Assembly (NCBI GenBank): GCA_037951165.1
Contig: JBBDHG010000014.1
Location: forward strand, 1,077,501 to 1,141,500
Length of the DNA: 64,000 nucleotides
From: Lophius americanus
Taxonomy: Eukaryota > Chordata > Actinopteri > Lophiiformes > Lophiidae
Reading direction: 5' to 3'
The first letter of the stretch is position 1. Each line of letters begins with the position of its first letter. This document shows positions 50,801 to 62,245 of this stretch, piece after piece. The position numbers were made by a program, and so were the translations under genes. The notes under the pieces were generated by a model that saw only the letters and a program-made list of their open reading frames with translations, had not been told where the DNA came from and ran no database searches.

Positions 50801-52930
50801 AACCTTATCATTATTTCCAAAAACAATAATGTCACAACAACATCAACCATACAGTAGAAACTGATATGTGTATGGAGAGCGCAGATGATTTTTTAAAATT
50901 ATATTATGGTCAAATTAAAAGGATTTTATTCCTGCAGGTGGAGTGAAAGCTACATAAACACTTAGCGTCCTTAAAACAGGCACACATCCTGAAGATTTAT
51001 AAGCAGTTTCATTACCCGGCTTTGTTGAATTTAAGATTTTAACTTTCACAAACGTTTTCTGCAGAAACGGAAATAAATAATTGCTCAATAACTGACCCAT
51101 CTAACAAGTTCACTTTAGCTCCTGATACCAGAAAGTGATACGCACAAGCCTGGCTGGCACGTCTGCATTTCACTGGTTCACTCTGTTAACAATGAACACA
51201 ATGGAGAGCCTTATCTCATCAGAGTCCTGCTCTGCAGCAGCTAATTCTTTCCTTTTTTCTCTCAATTCTTTTGTGATGTCGTGCTACAGACATGAGCCAC
51301 ATACACATCCTGAACAAGAGAGACGAGCCAACTTACATCGCACACCTGGAAACAGTGCAATCAGTGTGCCGCAAAAAAAAGGATGTTTCTGGTTTTAATT
51401 GAAGTTATTCTCAGTTATGCTCATGTAAATGAAAGTCCAACGGTTTTGATTTGCTGGCATTGGTTGCAGATGTTGTTGATGTACAAGAACCAACACTCTT
51501 AAAACAGATTTTGCTTTTTAAACAGTTGTTTGCTCAAATAATGGAGTTTGTGTTTAAGTGTGTGTTTGTGTCTGCACATTTGTGTTTATATGGGTGCCGT
51601 CTCCGGGCCTGAGGAGTTCAATCTGACGCACAAATACGAACCACTTGGAGAACCTGGAGGAGAAACCTTGACTGCATTTCCTTAAATCAAATACACTCAG
51701 CGCTGATAAAGAACAGTGCTGAGTGAGTTCACTAATGGAGCTCTGTGTTTAAGGCCTGGCATATGTCTGGTCATGAATTAAAGCCAAATACATACTTAAA
51801 GTTGTTGTGTTTTCTTACTTTTCTGCAAGCTGAGCTCAGCATTCTGGAGTACTGACCATTTCCTAACAGTGACTTTAGGCTCAGATGCAAGCCCTTCATG
51901 ATCTACTAAACTTATCAGCTCTTTGCTATTCAGAGCTGAGACACAGACTAAAGGTGTGATAATAAGAGTATGTGAGGATGTGAGGAAGGTGATGAATGTG
52001 AAGGAAACCATTTGTTTAGGCAATTGGAAACTTATATTGGGAAAGCTTGGATAACATTGTCCATGATTTTTACATCTGCATACTTACTCTAGACACTTAA
52101 AGATTCCAGTCACCCCAGTTTAAAATGTATTCAAAAACATACACTCTACAACTCTCCTATGGCCGAAACATGCACATGCAAACTCACAATGTGTGATTAC
52201 TGAGGGAGGTGGTTGAATGTAATGATAGTAATGACTTACTATCAGTGGGAAACCCGAGTCTGTAAGAATAAATACAACTTCTCCTTTCGGGCAGGGAGGA
52301 TGTACGGCAGGCATGGAGATCCTGGGGTCCACAGACCTCAGTTACTCGTAAGAGTAATGGAGCCACTTGAGCCTATTGGTTACATTTATTTCAATCTTTT
52401 ATTTCAAAGTTTTCTCCTTTTTTCCTTTTAACAGTTGTGCACAAAGCTGTGGTCATGAACATAAATGCATCTGGCACAAAAGTGTATCAGAATATGCAAA
52501 TGTAAAGCAAACAAGGAAAGTATAGCAAACAATCCCAACCCCCAGCAGCAGCAACCCCCTTCATATATTTCCCCACTCCTTTCCCATCTACCTTCCCCCA
52601 TCTACTATGACCAGTCACTCTGCAGACACCTCAGTATCATGTACTGTGTGCTGAGGTAGAACTTCTTATACAGGATTTATGGTTGCAAGATATGAACTCA
52701 GGGGTTTCCAGGTCTCGTCAAACTGTGCAAATCTATCCTCCAAAGCATATCCAGTCCTACTCTAATTCGTGTTTTTGTGTCAAATTTATGGATTATAACT
52801 TTCTCTCGTTGGTTGTGTTGACCTCTTAATACGATACTCCACAACCTTGCTGGCAACGGACAGATGGTTTCTTGTTAAGCGTCTTTATAGTATAGTAGAA
52901 AGAAAGAAGAATGACATAATGGATCTCCTG
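50801..52930. other. intergenic, no recognisable gene
   Basis: Open frames of 60-87 codons without motifs. Mixed-composition unique-looking DNA. Confidence 0.35.
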
Positions 52931-52954
52931 ATAAAGACCATGTGCAGCTGTCAT

Positions 52955-53110
52955 CATATTTCCTTTTCTTAGTCTTACTGCTGGCCTCTGCTGCTAGGCG
53001 ATCGCTGGATGGTGATGCTTGCGGCTCAGATATCGGATTCTGGAGCCTCTCCTTTGGTAAACGGTTGCACATTCTTCGGGTGCATCTCTCAGCACTCTCG
53101 TTATGCATGA
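52955..53110 (-). pseudogene. possible hAT/ZBED-type transposase fragment
   Basis: The - strand frame contains EASSKTKKRKYDDS, resembling the KKRKYDDSYL..GF start of ZBED-like hAT transposases, preceded by a Cys-containing basic stretch. Too short to be sure. The opposite frame looks like a signal peptide (LSSYFLFLVLLLASA) but begins at GTG. Confidence 0.2.
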
Positions 53111-53894
53111 GGCGTACGTGGAAGCTGAAGAAGGTAATATTACACAGTCACACGATGGCTCAAATATCCATGTTGTGACACCGGGAAGCGGGTGTGTAAG
53201 ACACATTCTGAAGATGCATGAGGCGAAAAATGATTTGCATTTTTATGAATCATAAGTAATTCTATGATGCCATCATAAGTCACCCCTGAAGAAACCAAGC
53301 CGCTCACACCTGGCAAGAAAGTTGGTGCTAGAATATTTATTGTTGTATCTTTTAATTAGTAATAACTGATTTCTTAATTTATTTGTTTATCCATGGTTGT
53401 ATTTTCACCTGTGCTTGTTTTTTTGTTTTTAGCAGGATTACAATAAAACTATTTGGCAGGTTTTCAAGCAGCTTCCCTTACAGGGAGAGAAAATTTAATT
53501 AATAGGGTTACACAAATAAACTACACGCTGGATTTGGACATTTGCCAGAATAAATTGTAATATTTCCATCAAACCTGAGGGCAGCTACTTTAATTAGTTA
53601 GTTATAAGGTTATTAAGTTGTATTTACTTTTGTAACCATGCTGATTTGAAAATAAGGTTCAAGTATTAGTTTCCTGTTGGCATAAAAACTAAGTATTTAA
53701 CCTTCATTCACTTTATATAGAATTTGACTTCAGTCATCTGGACGCCTGCACCTAGTGTCGACTGAAGTACAGCACAGACATGGAGACTGACACCTGTGTC
53801 CTGAAGACACGGACTGCTGTCCTCTGAAACACTCCAGAACAATAAGTCTTCTGCTAGAATTGATTTTGGAGATCTGCTCAATCCACCAGAGCCT

Positions 53895-54250
53895 GATTGC
53901 TGCTTGAGATCCTGCAGCATGGTCTAGAGATGGTTCCTGAATCTCGATGTGTCACCAAAGGCAACCGGGCCCACGCTGTCCAGGCCCCCCAGCTGTGGGA
54001 CTCTCTACTGGATCTGCTTAGTCAAGCAAACACAGTATCCTCATTTAAAACTCCTCTGAATATTTTTCTTTTGCACTGCTGATGGTATCTCTTATATTTA
54101 TTTAAGTAATCATATCTTTTCATTTAATTTTATTCTGTGGTCCGATTTATTTTTAATTACTTTGTTACTTTGTTTTCGCAAGTTGCTGCACCATTACAGA
54201 GTTTATTATTCTCAAAGACTTACAGAACAATAAAATCATTTTTGCTTTAT
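53895..54250 (+). pseudogene. LINE 3' end fragment
   Basis: The frame reads GNRAHAVQAPQLWDSLLDLL then SSFKTPLNIFLL, the conserved C-terminal motif of L2-like LINE ORFs (GDRAFAV.APQLWNSLP...SFK..LKT.LF), followed by an AT-rich tail with aataaaat. Confidence 0.65.
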
Positions 54251-56230
54251 GCCTGAGAAAAACAGGGTTCATCATTTGCCAAAGCTAAGGGCAGGATTTT
54301 GAAGGATTACTGTATATTTACATCTATCTAGGTTAAGCAGCATATAACACGGTGAGCCGGTATGGAATTATTTCAAATCCCGCCACACTGCCTCTGCTGT
54401 GGGTTGAGAGTCTGGATTCCTTGAAAGCACTCGTCGAATGAGCTTGTAAATTTGACATTTAGAAGCAGATTTGTCCTCATTGGTGTTCCTCTCCTCTGGC
54501 TCTCTGTCTCATTAATGAAGTGTTCTGTCTGGGCTGTGAAAGCCCCAGCGTTCTGGCATTTTATTGGGACAATAGTAAATCCTAATGGCTCGTCTGACTG
54601 GTTACTCTGGGTGAAATATATGCCTTTGGGATGTCTAGGTGAGCCGAAGGAGGTGGGCAGATGTTGGAAACAGTCCAAGGAGGGTGAATTTGAGAGCATT
54701 GGAGGACAGCTGTCCTCTGTTTATGTTCGGCAGGTACTGATGAGTATTCAAACTTATATTGCATAATTCAATTCCCCCTTAATATCTCTATCCCCGACAT
54801 TCAAGGAAAAGGTTTTGAAACATGTTTGTTCATGAGTGCAAGTCTGAATTAGGTATGGATTACTTGGCTGTATGTCTATCCATATGGAAAGCTTGAATCC
54901 CGTTCCATCGGAAATCCTAACTCTCATTATATATATGATGAAGGCCAAACTCTGATCAGTTGTAGATGAAGTTTGGAATGTCTGTGATTTGTTGATTTTA
55001 GGTACAATTCTGGATCTGGGTTTATATCCAAAACCCAGTTTATATCAATGGGTATATTAAATGCTTTTGTAAAAATGAAAGCTGATGCCTTTTATTGTTG
55101 AGCATAAAACTCATCAATTAAAGGCAAGAACTTTTTTTTATGATTTATGTTTCTTGCCAATTAGAAGAAAATCTTGATAAAACTGATTTCCTGCAACCCG
55201 TTATAAAAATTCATTCCTGTATCATGTTCCTTTCTTTCCAAATCACAATAACAGTTATTCAAATTATAGGTTAACATTACACTTGAATTAATGTCCAGTT
55301 GTGCCTGGGTTGTTGAATGTTTTGTCAAATTCAATGCAGTGTTTATTTTTGATGTAATTACTCTGCTTACACCATAATTCAGTTTTTGGAAGTTTATTAC
55401 CATTACCAATTATGTAATGCTTTACACACATTATTTTTTCCATCTCTTAGAGATATTTGTTTAACACAGAGATTTTGTTATTTTTCTGGAGGTCTGTGTA
55501 TGTCAAAGGAGCAATCTATTAGATTTTGGTGTTGATCCAGGACATAATTATCTTTATTTCATCATTATTTTAAATAACCTGAAGTTGAAGAATTCAATTA
55601 CCGTAAAAATTACACAACATTATTCACATAAGATCTATCACATATGAAATATAATGTGGACCAAAGAAATATTCCAGATCTTGTGATTCATGTTTTAATT
55701 TATTGGGCTCATGGGAAACTTTCTACTGATAGTTTATAAGGGTTCCATCTTGAAGCTGAGCTCAAACCATAGATGAAACTGTAGTGATTCTGTCAGGTGT
55801 GAATTGTATTAAACATTGAATAGCTTTCAAATAATGTTCCAAAAATCTAGAAGCTGTTTTTGTAGTCAATGTCTTATCATAAGGGTCAAAATATCATAAG
55901 ACTATTGCTTAAAGCCGTAATGACATACAGTGGAAACTGAGATGCCCCAGTGGAGGTTTGGGTTCCGAATTTTGTCAAGTTATTGTATTACTCACTTGAG
56001 TACATTTCAAACAGGTACGTAAAAATACCCATACAGTGAGTATCACAATACCAAGTTGGTTCTGTTCGTTATAAAGGGTGGGAAAATATAGATGTTTAGA
56101 CTTGTGTCCTAATTATCATCATTTACGATAACGTCAAACAGTCGATTGTTAAAAATCTGTTCTCAAATGTAAAAGTGCAAATACAAACCCAACAATCAAT
56201 GTTTTCAGTAAGGTAAATCTTCATTCAAAG
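54251..56230. other. intergenic, unassigned diverged sequence
   Basis: Several 60-108-codon frames on both strands (e.g. 54373-54699 -) have unusual composition and could be remnants of old elements, but no motif is recognised. Confidence 0.3.
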
Positions 56231-56234
56231 TAAT

Positions 56235-56410
56235 ATACAGCAACATCAGCTCAGAGTGGTAGTCCCACAATCAGAGGACTGGGATGTTCAGTCCAGCTAC
56301 CCAGGCGCTACACATGTGTGATGCCCACTGCTCCCTCAGGGATTTGTCAATGCAGAGAATGAATTTCACAATGCTGTACAATGTAGGACTTATTATGCAT
56401 TATTATTGAG
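56235..56410 (+). repeat. tRNA-derived SINE
   Basis: cagctcagagtggtag (A-box region), ggatgttcagtccag (degenerate B box), then gtgatgcccactgctccctc and gcagagaatgaatttcac, a tail shared with 13148. Confidence 0.55.
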
Positions 56411-57121
56411 CAACTTTGCTGATGGGAAATGCGGTAGATATGTCATATTTACAAAATTAAAGCATATGTTGTTCTCTTATTGGACAGCTGGAACCTCAAA
56501 TAAATACTTATGAATATTTACGACTTTGTCAACAAAAATGTGACAGCAGTGGGATTTATTAGTTTGAGTTTGAAATTTGCTTTTTTAAGTGCTCAATATG
56601 GATTCCACCACACGAAATTGTCATTTTCCCACGCACAGGCCAGCAAAAATGCTCAAGAACTGTCATGGCAGGAGGTGTAGGTTTCAAACAAAAGAAGCGT
56701 AGGGGCCAAAAATAAGATACACATTCTTATTGTCAATTCTAGTTCATTTGTAATGACCCTGAGCAATAATGTGTAAACTTTTCTACATTCACTCCAAACA
56801 AAGAAAACATCAGTCGGTCCCAACTTCCAGACATTATCCATCCTTACTCAATATGTTCTATGGATTAAATTCATTAAACAGGCATGCTGGTGTTTTGTTT
56901 ACATATTGTACTCTGCTGTGAACATCCAGCAAAATAAACGTAAAAACCAAGGCTTCAATGGATCATTAAAAGATTCTAACCATTGTTTTATATTTTTAAA
57001 CGTGTTTATAGAGTATGATAGAGACTGCACATAGAAATAGGAGGAGTGCATTCAGATGCCCCGACGTTAGATATGTAAAGGCTGGTAGTTGTTCTGCATA
57101 TAGTGAAGGACAATCAACCTG

Positions 57122-57787
57122 CTAAGAAAAAGACTGAGAGCAACAAAGGTCACTCTGAGCTAGACTCTGGATCAGTCTGCACCATTCAGCCCTTTTCTGG
57201 CTGATGTAGGCTGGGGTGATCCTTTCAACAGGAAGGCGTGGCATGCCATCTGCCCAGGCCATCTCACATAAGGCTTCAGCAATACAGATAACATACATGC
57301 CACAATCATAACCATTTTGCTGTGATGGACAGTCTTCCTCCACAAATCGTCCTTTTCTCCCTGCACCCAAAAATGGCTCGAGCTTGTTGGCAATGCGACG
57401 TGCATGCAGGGAATTGCTGCCATTTTGAGAGTCATAGTGGGCAAAGTGGTTGGATTTATGATGGTAGACCAACAGGCTCCAGTGAGTTCCCCCGGCGGTG
57501 TGGTTGGAATTATCGTTAACAGCTAGAAAGACCCAGCGACGAGAGGCTAGATCCAGCGGCTCCAGAAATATTGCCAACTCAGCAGGGCAAGAGGCGCACT
57601 TAATGTACTGTGTAACCTGTGGGCAGATGAAGGTGATAGTCTCCCTCAGGACTCTAAATCGCTCTGTAGAGAAGTACTCAAAGGCAAAACTAATGACTTG
57701 GTCATTGAGCCAGTTAGGACCTTCCAGTAAGGAAACATCAGAGCGCCGCAACAGGCTGTCCTGGAAGCTCAGCACAACCGGGTCCAT
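57122..57787 (-). CDS. senp8: senp8 / NEDP1, NEDD8-specific cysteine protease
   Basis: A complete single-exon coding region of 221 residues plus stop; human SENP8 has 212. SENP8 processes the NEDD8 precursor and removes NEDD8 from conjugates other than cullins. It is a Ulp1/C48-family thiol protease. Visible motifs: MDPVVLSFQDSLLR at the N-terminus, WLNDQVISFAFEYF (residues 26-39), the catalytic His in GGTHWSL (H102), the catalytic Asp in HYDS (D119), the oxyanion Gln in QQN (156-157), and the catalytic Cys in YDCGMYV (C162). All are intact. I chose the ATG at 57785-57787 because MDPVV is the family start. The frame stays open ten codons upstream to an alternative ATG at 57817, but a splice acceptor (ttgtag, exon start 57816) cuts that off. 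The C-terminus, QSDLCCSQSFS, runs past the human end. It is convergent with gramd2a, as in human. Confidence 0.97.
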   Translation of the reverse strand: MDPVVLSFQDSLLRRSDVSLLEGPNWLNDQVISFAFEYFSTERFRVLRETITFICPQVTQYIKCASCPAELAIFLEPLDLASRRWVFLAVNDNSNHTAGGTHWSLLVYHHKSNHFAHYDSQNGSNSLHARRIANKLEPFLGAGRKGRFVEEDCPSQQNGYDCGMYVICIAEALCEMAWADGMPRLPVERITPAYISQKRAEWCRLIQSLAQSDLCCSQSFS

Positions 57788-57816
57788 CCTCCAACACAGA
57801 CAGAGAGAGTCCGTCA
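57788..57816 (-). other. senp8: senp8 5' UTR part of the coding exon
   Basis: On the - strand the sequence reads ctctgtattgtag|TGACGGACTC, a reasonable 3' splice site placing the start of the coding exon at 57816. This fits the vertebrate arrangement of non-coding first exon(s) plus one coding exon. Confidence 0.5.
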
Positions 57817-57829
57817 CTACAATACAGAG

Positions 57830-58990
57830 AAATATATTAGTGCGACGGTTTAGTTGATAAAATGATGATTCAAGAATGAGATTTTCTTTTTAAGCATGAG
57901 ATTATTGATAAAATATTTTGAAAACGAAGGGATCCTTCTACCAATTCATCAAGCACATATACCAAAAGTTTTCTTCATTCAATGTAAGAAATAAATATTT
58001 TATCTTGATGATAATCAACTAAATCTCTATAGACTTTTACATTTTGTCTGAACCAAATAAGAATTATTTTAGACATTAGTTTGGGCTTAGAGAAATTGCA
58101 ATTGTGATGTTACATTTACACTAGTTTCTATAGTTTTGCCCTCCAACCAGTTAACAAAGAGAAAAAAGTTAGATTTATTGTTAATGAAACTAATTGTTGT
58201 TTGAAATTCAATGTAGTGCTGTTATTATTATGTAGATCAATATTATCAGAAAAGTAATCATACAGGGATCTAGGTCTCACAGGGTGGTCAACGTGTTATC
58301 TAGGTTCCTGATCAATTTAAATGGGTTTTTTAATCACTATTCTATGTTATAACACTAATAATTAAAGAAGAAAAATCAATGTACATGTGGATTATTCAAT
58401 GACATACTTGCATACTTATATAATATGAATTAGTATAATATCTAGTACGAGTCTGGTTGTGTTTTAAAATAGAGAAGTTTCAAGAGAACATTTTACTACG
58501 TCTTGTCACTAAAGCTAAAATTGATGAGGGAAACTCTTTTATTTTTTATTATGATCTCCACTGCATTGTCTTCTGAACAATTATACTGCACAGAGAAGAG
58601 GCCAAGATAAAGCTGAACCATATAAGGAGGTTAACTTCGGAGGATCCAGTTTCAGTGTGTTAAGTTGGTTTGCTGGTATGGATCATGCCTTACGGAGGAA
58701 CTGGAAAGTGGTTTAAATGTGTTAAGACAGTGTTTTCACTAATGCGTTTGATGACCCATATCTGAAAAACGACAATGTATTTATAATACCACAACGGACA
58801 GTCAAATAATCTACAATTCGATTATTTTTCATCGTGGTTTTCAGCTGCCACTTTACTGTTTTCAAAATTCTTTGGCTTAAACATGAGCTAGCGAAACATC
58901 ACTTTCACCATTCGCGTGACACCAAACAACTCTGCTGCCGTTAGTTTGACCAGTAGAACTTAAACTTTGTACGGTGAAATCGAGAATATT
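57830..58990. other. probable senp8 5' intron
   Basis: AT-rich DNA between the senp8 acceptor (57816) and the candidate donor (58996). No other features. Confidence 0.35.
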
Positions 58991-58995
58991 CCTAC

Positions 58996-59270
58996 CTGGA
59001 AATACATTGATTCAAAAAAAGAGTACTATGAAAACTGAAGTCTAGTCCATCATTGCTACGATTAACGTAAATCGTTGCAGACAGACCGAAAACAGTTTGC
59101 GACAGTGGATCTCCACAACATCGATGGTCCAGCAGTATCTGTAATTACATACACGGGCGCAAGGATTTTATTACGTATTTCAAACTCATGTAAGATGACA
59201 ATTATTTTTTCAACATATCTCATATCCAGAAAATAGTTTAAACACAGAATAGACAATCGCATTTAGGTTT
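58996..59270 (-). other. senp8: candidate senp8 non-coding first exon
   Basis: On the - strand ATTTCCAG|gtagga at 58996 is a good 5' splice site about 1.2 kb upstream of the senp8 acceptor, and the likely promoter lies just beyond. The 5' boundary is a guess. Confidence 0.3.
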
Positions 59271-59279
59271 ACTATCATA

Positions 59280-59520
59280 CAAAAAGTGGTGTGACGCGTT
59301 GCTTCGCTTCTGTTATTTCCGGCTTACTTCCTGTTATGGCATGCGTCGCGGATGAAGGAGCCACTATGGTAACGACAATACCCACCTCAAATCCCCTCCT
59401 ATTGGCTTGGCAGGAGGGCGATGTCTCTCCCTTGTCCGTATTCAAAGATGTTCATCACAAGTTGTCATCGTCACGCCAAGCCAATCGCATGTAGAAGGGG
59501 ACGGGCTATGGCGTAGCCAT
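59280..59520. promoter_or_regulatory. putative bidirectional promoter, senp8 / myo9a
   Basis: A CpG-containing block with ETS-like motifs (tttccgg and acttcctg near 59316-59335) and two CCAAT boxes in opposite orientation. ATTGGCTTGGC at 59401-59411 is the exact inverse complement of GCCAAGCCAAT at 59475-59485. There is no TATA box. Head-to-head SENP8 and MYO9A in human supports a shared promoter; activity here is inferred. Confidence 0.4.
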
Positions 59521-59559
59521 AGTAAGATCTTAACTTGTCGTTTATGTGATTTGTAGTCT

Positions 59560-59890
59560 ATAACAGAACGAACCCACTGGCACCCACAATTTCAGTAAGT
59601 CTCTGAAACCAATGAACAACTAGAAAGCTCTTAAATTATTTCCCCTTATTTACTAGATTTACCTGCTGGTATGCTTTTTTTTTTTTACTTCTCTATTAAT
59701 TTAAAATAAGGTTTAGGTTTTCTGTATTCTATTACAGGAAAAACCCCACTGACAGATCATTTGAGTAAGTCTCTGAAACAACAACTAGCTTAAATTAGTT
59801 TGCTTATAATAGATTTAGCCTCATTTGAGGCTCGGCCCCCTTATGTGTGTCATGCTGCTGCTGTTTGTTTTTTTTATACTTACCTATTTA
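59560..59890 (+). repeat. diverged tandem duplication
   Basis: Two adjacent copies, about 59560-59710 and 59735-59890: ccccactg, then gtaagtctctgaaac, acaactag, cttaaatta, agattta and a T-run with actt.ctatt. Each copy retains a donor-like GTAAGT (59595 and 59765). Confidence 0.7.
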
Positions 59891-60069
59891 TTTACTGTAT
59901 CTTTTCGGTTTGTTTATTTATTTACTTTGGATGGAATGAGGGGGGCTTGTTTGATATTAAATGCTGCTCTGATCTAGCTTTTTTAGGCGTGTTCTGTTCT
60001 TACGTGTTCCCACAGCTGAACTGAGTTGAGGCTTCTTTAGAACTTTTTACAACCTTTATTCTTTTTACA

Positions 60070-60430
60070 GTTAGTTAGCGGGAGCTAGTTGTCCTTAAAT
60101 AGCGAGGCGGGTTCCACTAGAGGCGTCACGTATTGCTGCTCGTAGCCGGCGTTTTGTGTGACGTATTACAAATGCGTCGAGCAGCGCTTTGAAAAACGGC
60201 TTAATTTGGAAAAGAAACAACAATTTACCTCCTATTTTATATGACGGCTGACCTCATCCTCCACTTGGAGCTAAAGAAAATCCGAGGTCTCGCGCTGTCT
60301 CCTCATTTTGAATGTATTCTCGTTTGATTTCCGTCTTCTTCGGTCTATCTGCTACCCGCTATTAGCTGCTTCTGCTTGTGAGCAGCGCACATAAACGTCA
60401 TCAAAACGTCAGAGGTTCCCATTTACTTAT
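60070..60430. promoter_or_regulatory. CpG-richer block, possible promoter
   Basis: CpG dinucleotides are clearly denser than in flanking DNA, with two CRE-like half-sites (gcgtcacgtatt near 60124; gtgacgtatt near 60160). It lies between senp8 and the candidate first exon ending at 61367. Confidence 0.3.
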
Positions 60431-60959
60431 ATGTCCTCTCTGTTTCTCTTTCTAACGATATGGCTTGCCCCTTTAACATTTATTTATAATCGTATGTAAT
60501 TGTGAATAGTTCGAAGTTTATGCCAAGATATCCGCAATGTATTTTTGCCTATCCCTAATTCAATTGTGACTTTCGAACAGGATATGGCTATGTCATTTTA
60601 CCTAGTCAAAACTCTAATTGTAGATATGTACAGTCTTTTTGGTCAGTAATAATTCCATTTAAATCTATCTTTATCATTCTGACAAGTCAAAACTAAATTT
60701 AAGATGAATACAACGAATCATGTAGACAACTTGAATTGAGGGGCATTAGAGATATCTCTGAATTTGATTCGTGACCTGGCAGCTACTTGTAATGATGAAT
60801 CTACAACATTTCAAATTGTTCACGATCCAGAAAATTACAGTGTATCACCCATCATGTGTGTACCTGCACACAGGCAAACACACATACGTATTTACTCACA
60901 TATAATAGATAGATAAGGGTGCACTCCTGTTTCTGGTCAAACACTAAATTTAATTTACA

Positions 60960-61367
60960 TTCCCCTCCTCTGTAGCTCCTCCCACTGTGTAGCACCTCCT
61001 CCCACTGTGTAGCACCTCCTCCCTCTGAGCCGCGTGAACGCGCCCTGTCGCGCGAGACAGCAGCGGCACTGATTAGCAAGGCAAAGTAGATTTTTGCGTC
61101 CCGTCAACGAGCGGCGAAGGATTGCATTTTAATTACATTCCAACACTTAACTCTTACGGATAAAAATACTTAAGAATTCAGTTCGGACCTGCATTTTGAG
61201 GAGTTGATCGGCAAGGAGAAGAAATTAAATGAGTGGGAATGAAGCGGGTTAAATAGAAACTTGGGATTTTTGTCTGCTTACAAGTGTGCGTGCCTCTGCA
61301 CCCCATTCCGAGAAGAGAAGAAAAAACTTTATCCCCACTTCCCCTTCACTGTTTTTAACGTCTGGAG
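60960..61367 (+). other. candidate myo9a promoter and non-coding first exon
   Basis: A CpG-rich segment (gccgcgtgaacgcgccc, then tcgcgcgag) follows 2.5 copies of a 20-bp unit (gtagcacctcctcccactgt, 60973-61028). About 290 bp further on is a near-consensus 5' splice site CTGGAG|GTAAGAG at 61367. Position and strand match where MYO9A should begin, head-to-head with SENP8. No coding sequence is visible. An earlier start, with the donor-like ttca|gtaagt at 59594, is an alternative. Confidence 0.3.
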
Positions 61368-61679
61368 GTAAGAGTGTGATGTTTGGCTTGGGAACGTGTG
61401 CCGTGGTGGGATTGCCCCGCAGTGGGAAAAAGGGGATCTGGGCTGGAAGCAGCCAATGAATCAAATGGATAGATAGAGACTTCATTATTCCCTGAAGGGG
61501 AAATTCAGTAACGTTGAAAGTCTCTCATTTACAATATTCTTCTCAGTTGTCTGGCTCTTAATGTGTTCTAACCCAGTCGACCAGACACTATTAGAGGTGA
61601 GTGTGTAGGTGTGAAGAGTTTGTGAAAAGTTGCTTCTCAATGACATGTCAACTCACACTACATCTCCATACTGCCTGAT

Positions 61680-62245
61680 CTCCATCTGAAGACAACAACG
61701 GTGAACTATTCAAATCTTTAACTTGAGTAAAATAACTAATATTACACTTTGAAAGTAAAATACCTGCATTCACAAACAAAATTTAGTAAAAATATGTAAA
61801 TATATGTAATTGTCCCTCTTAGAGTAGTAGTATACTTACTAGTATATTTGTATTAATATAACTGCAACATTACTGTGTAGGTTTAAGTTACTGCTGAGGG
61901 AAAGAAAGGTTTAATTTAGCCTTTCAGATTTTTGACATTTTCAAGATAATCTAAAATGCCTTTTAAAGTTGTTTGTTTTCCTTAAGAAGGTGGAGAATTT
62001 TCTCAACCCAAAAAGAAGATGTCCGTATATCATACCCATTCAATATAGACCTTTTTAGGGATACACGACTGGCATAAAAATGTAATCTGAAAAGTAACTA
62101 CAGATGTCAGGAAAATGTTTTGGAGTAGAAATTACGATATGCCCTTTTGTCGTAGAGAAGAAATGGCATGGAATGGAAATACTGGTACCTCAAGAGTGTA
62201 CCTCAGTACAGTACTTGAATAAATAAACTTTCTAACCACCGTAAA
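61680..62245 (+). repeat. fish dispersed repeat with gtacttgagtaaa-type ends
   Basis: The right end is ctcagtacagtacttgaata preceded by aaatggaaatactggtacct-like blocks. The left end has acttgagtaaaataac and gtagtagtatactta. This is a very common teleost repeat; similar short pieces occur at 25270-25370 and 26790-26870. Confidence 0.5.

Noticed and set aside
52942..53178. + frame resembling a secreted protein with signal peptide
   Set aside because: Begins at GTG, has no upstream ATG in frame, and the opposite strand better resembles a transposase start.
56653..56841. - strand frame faintly like an L1 C-terminal zinc-knuckle region
   Set aside because: The similarity is too weak to call by eye; cysteine spacing is not preserved.
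57498..57857. 119-codon + frame
   Set aside because: Antisense shadow of senp8.
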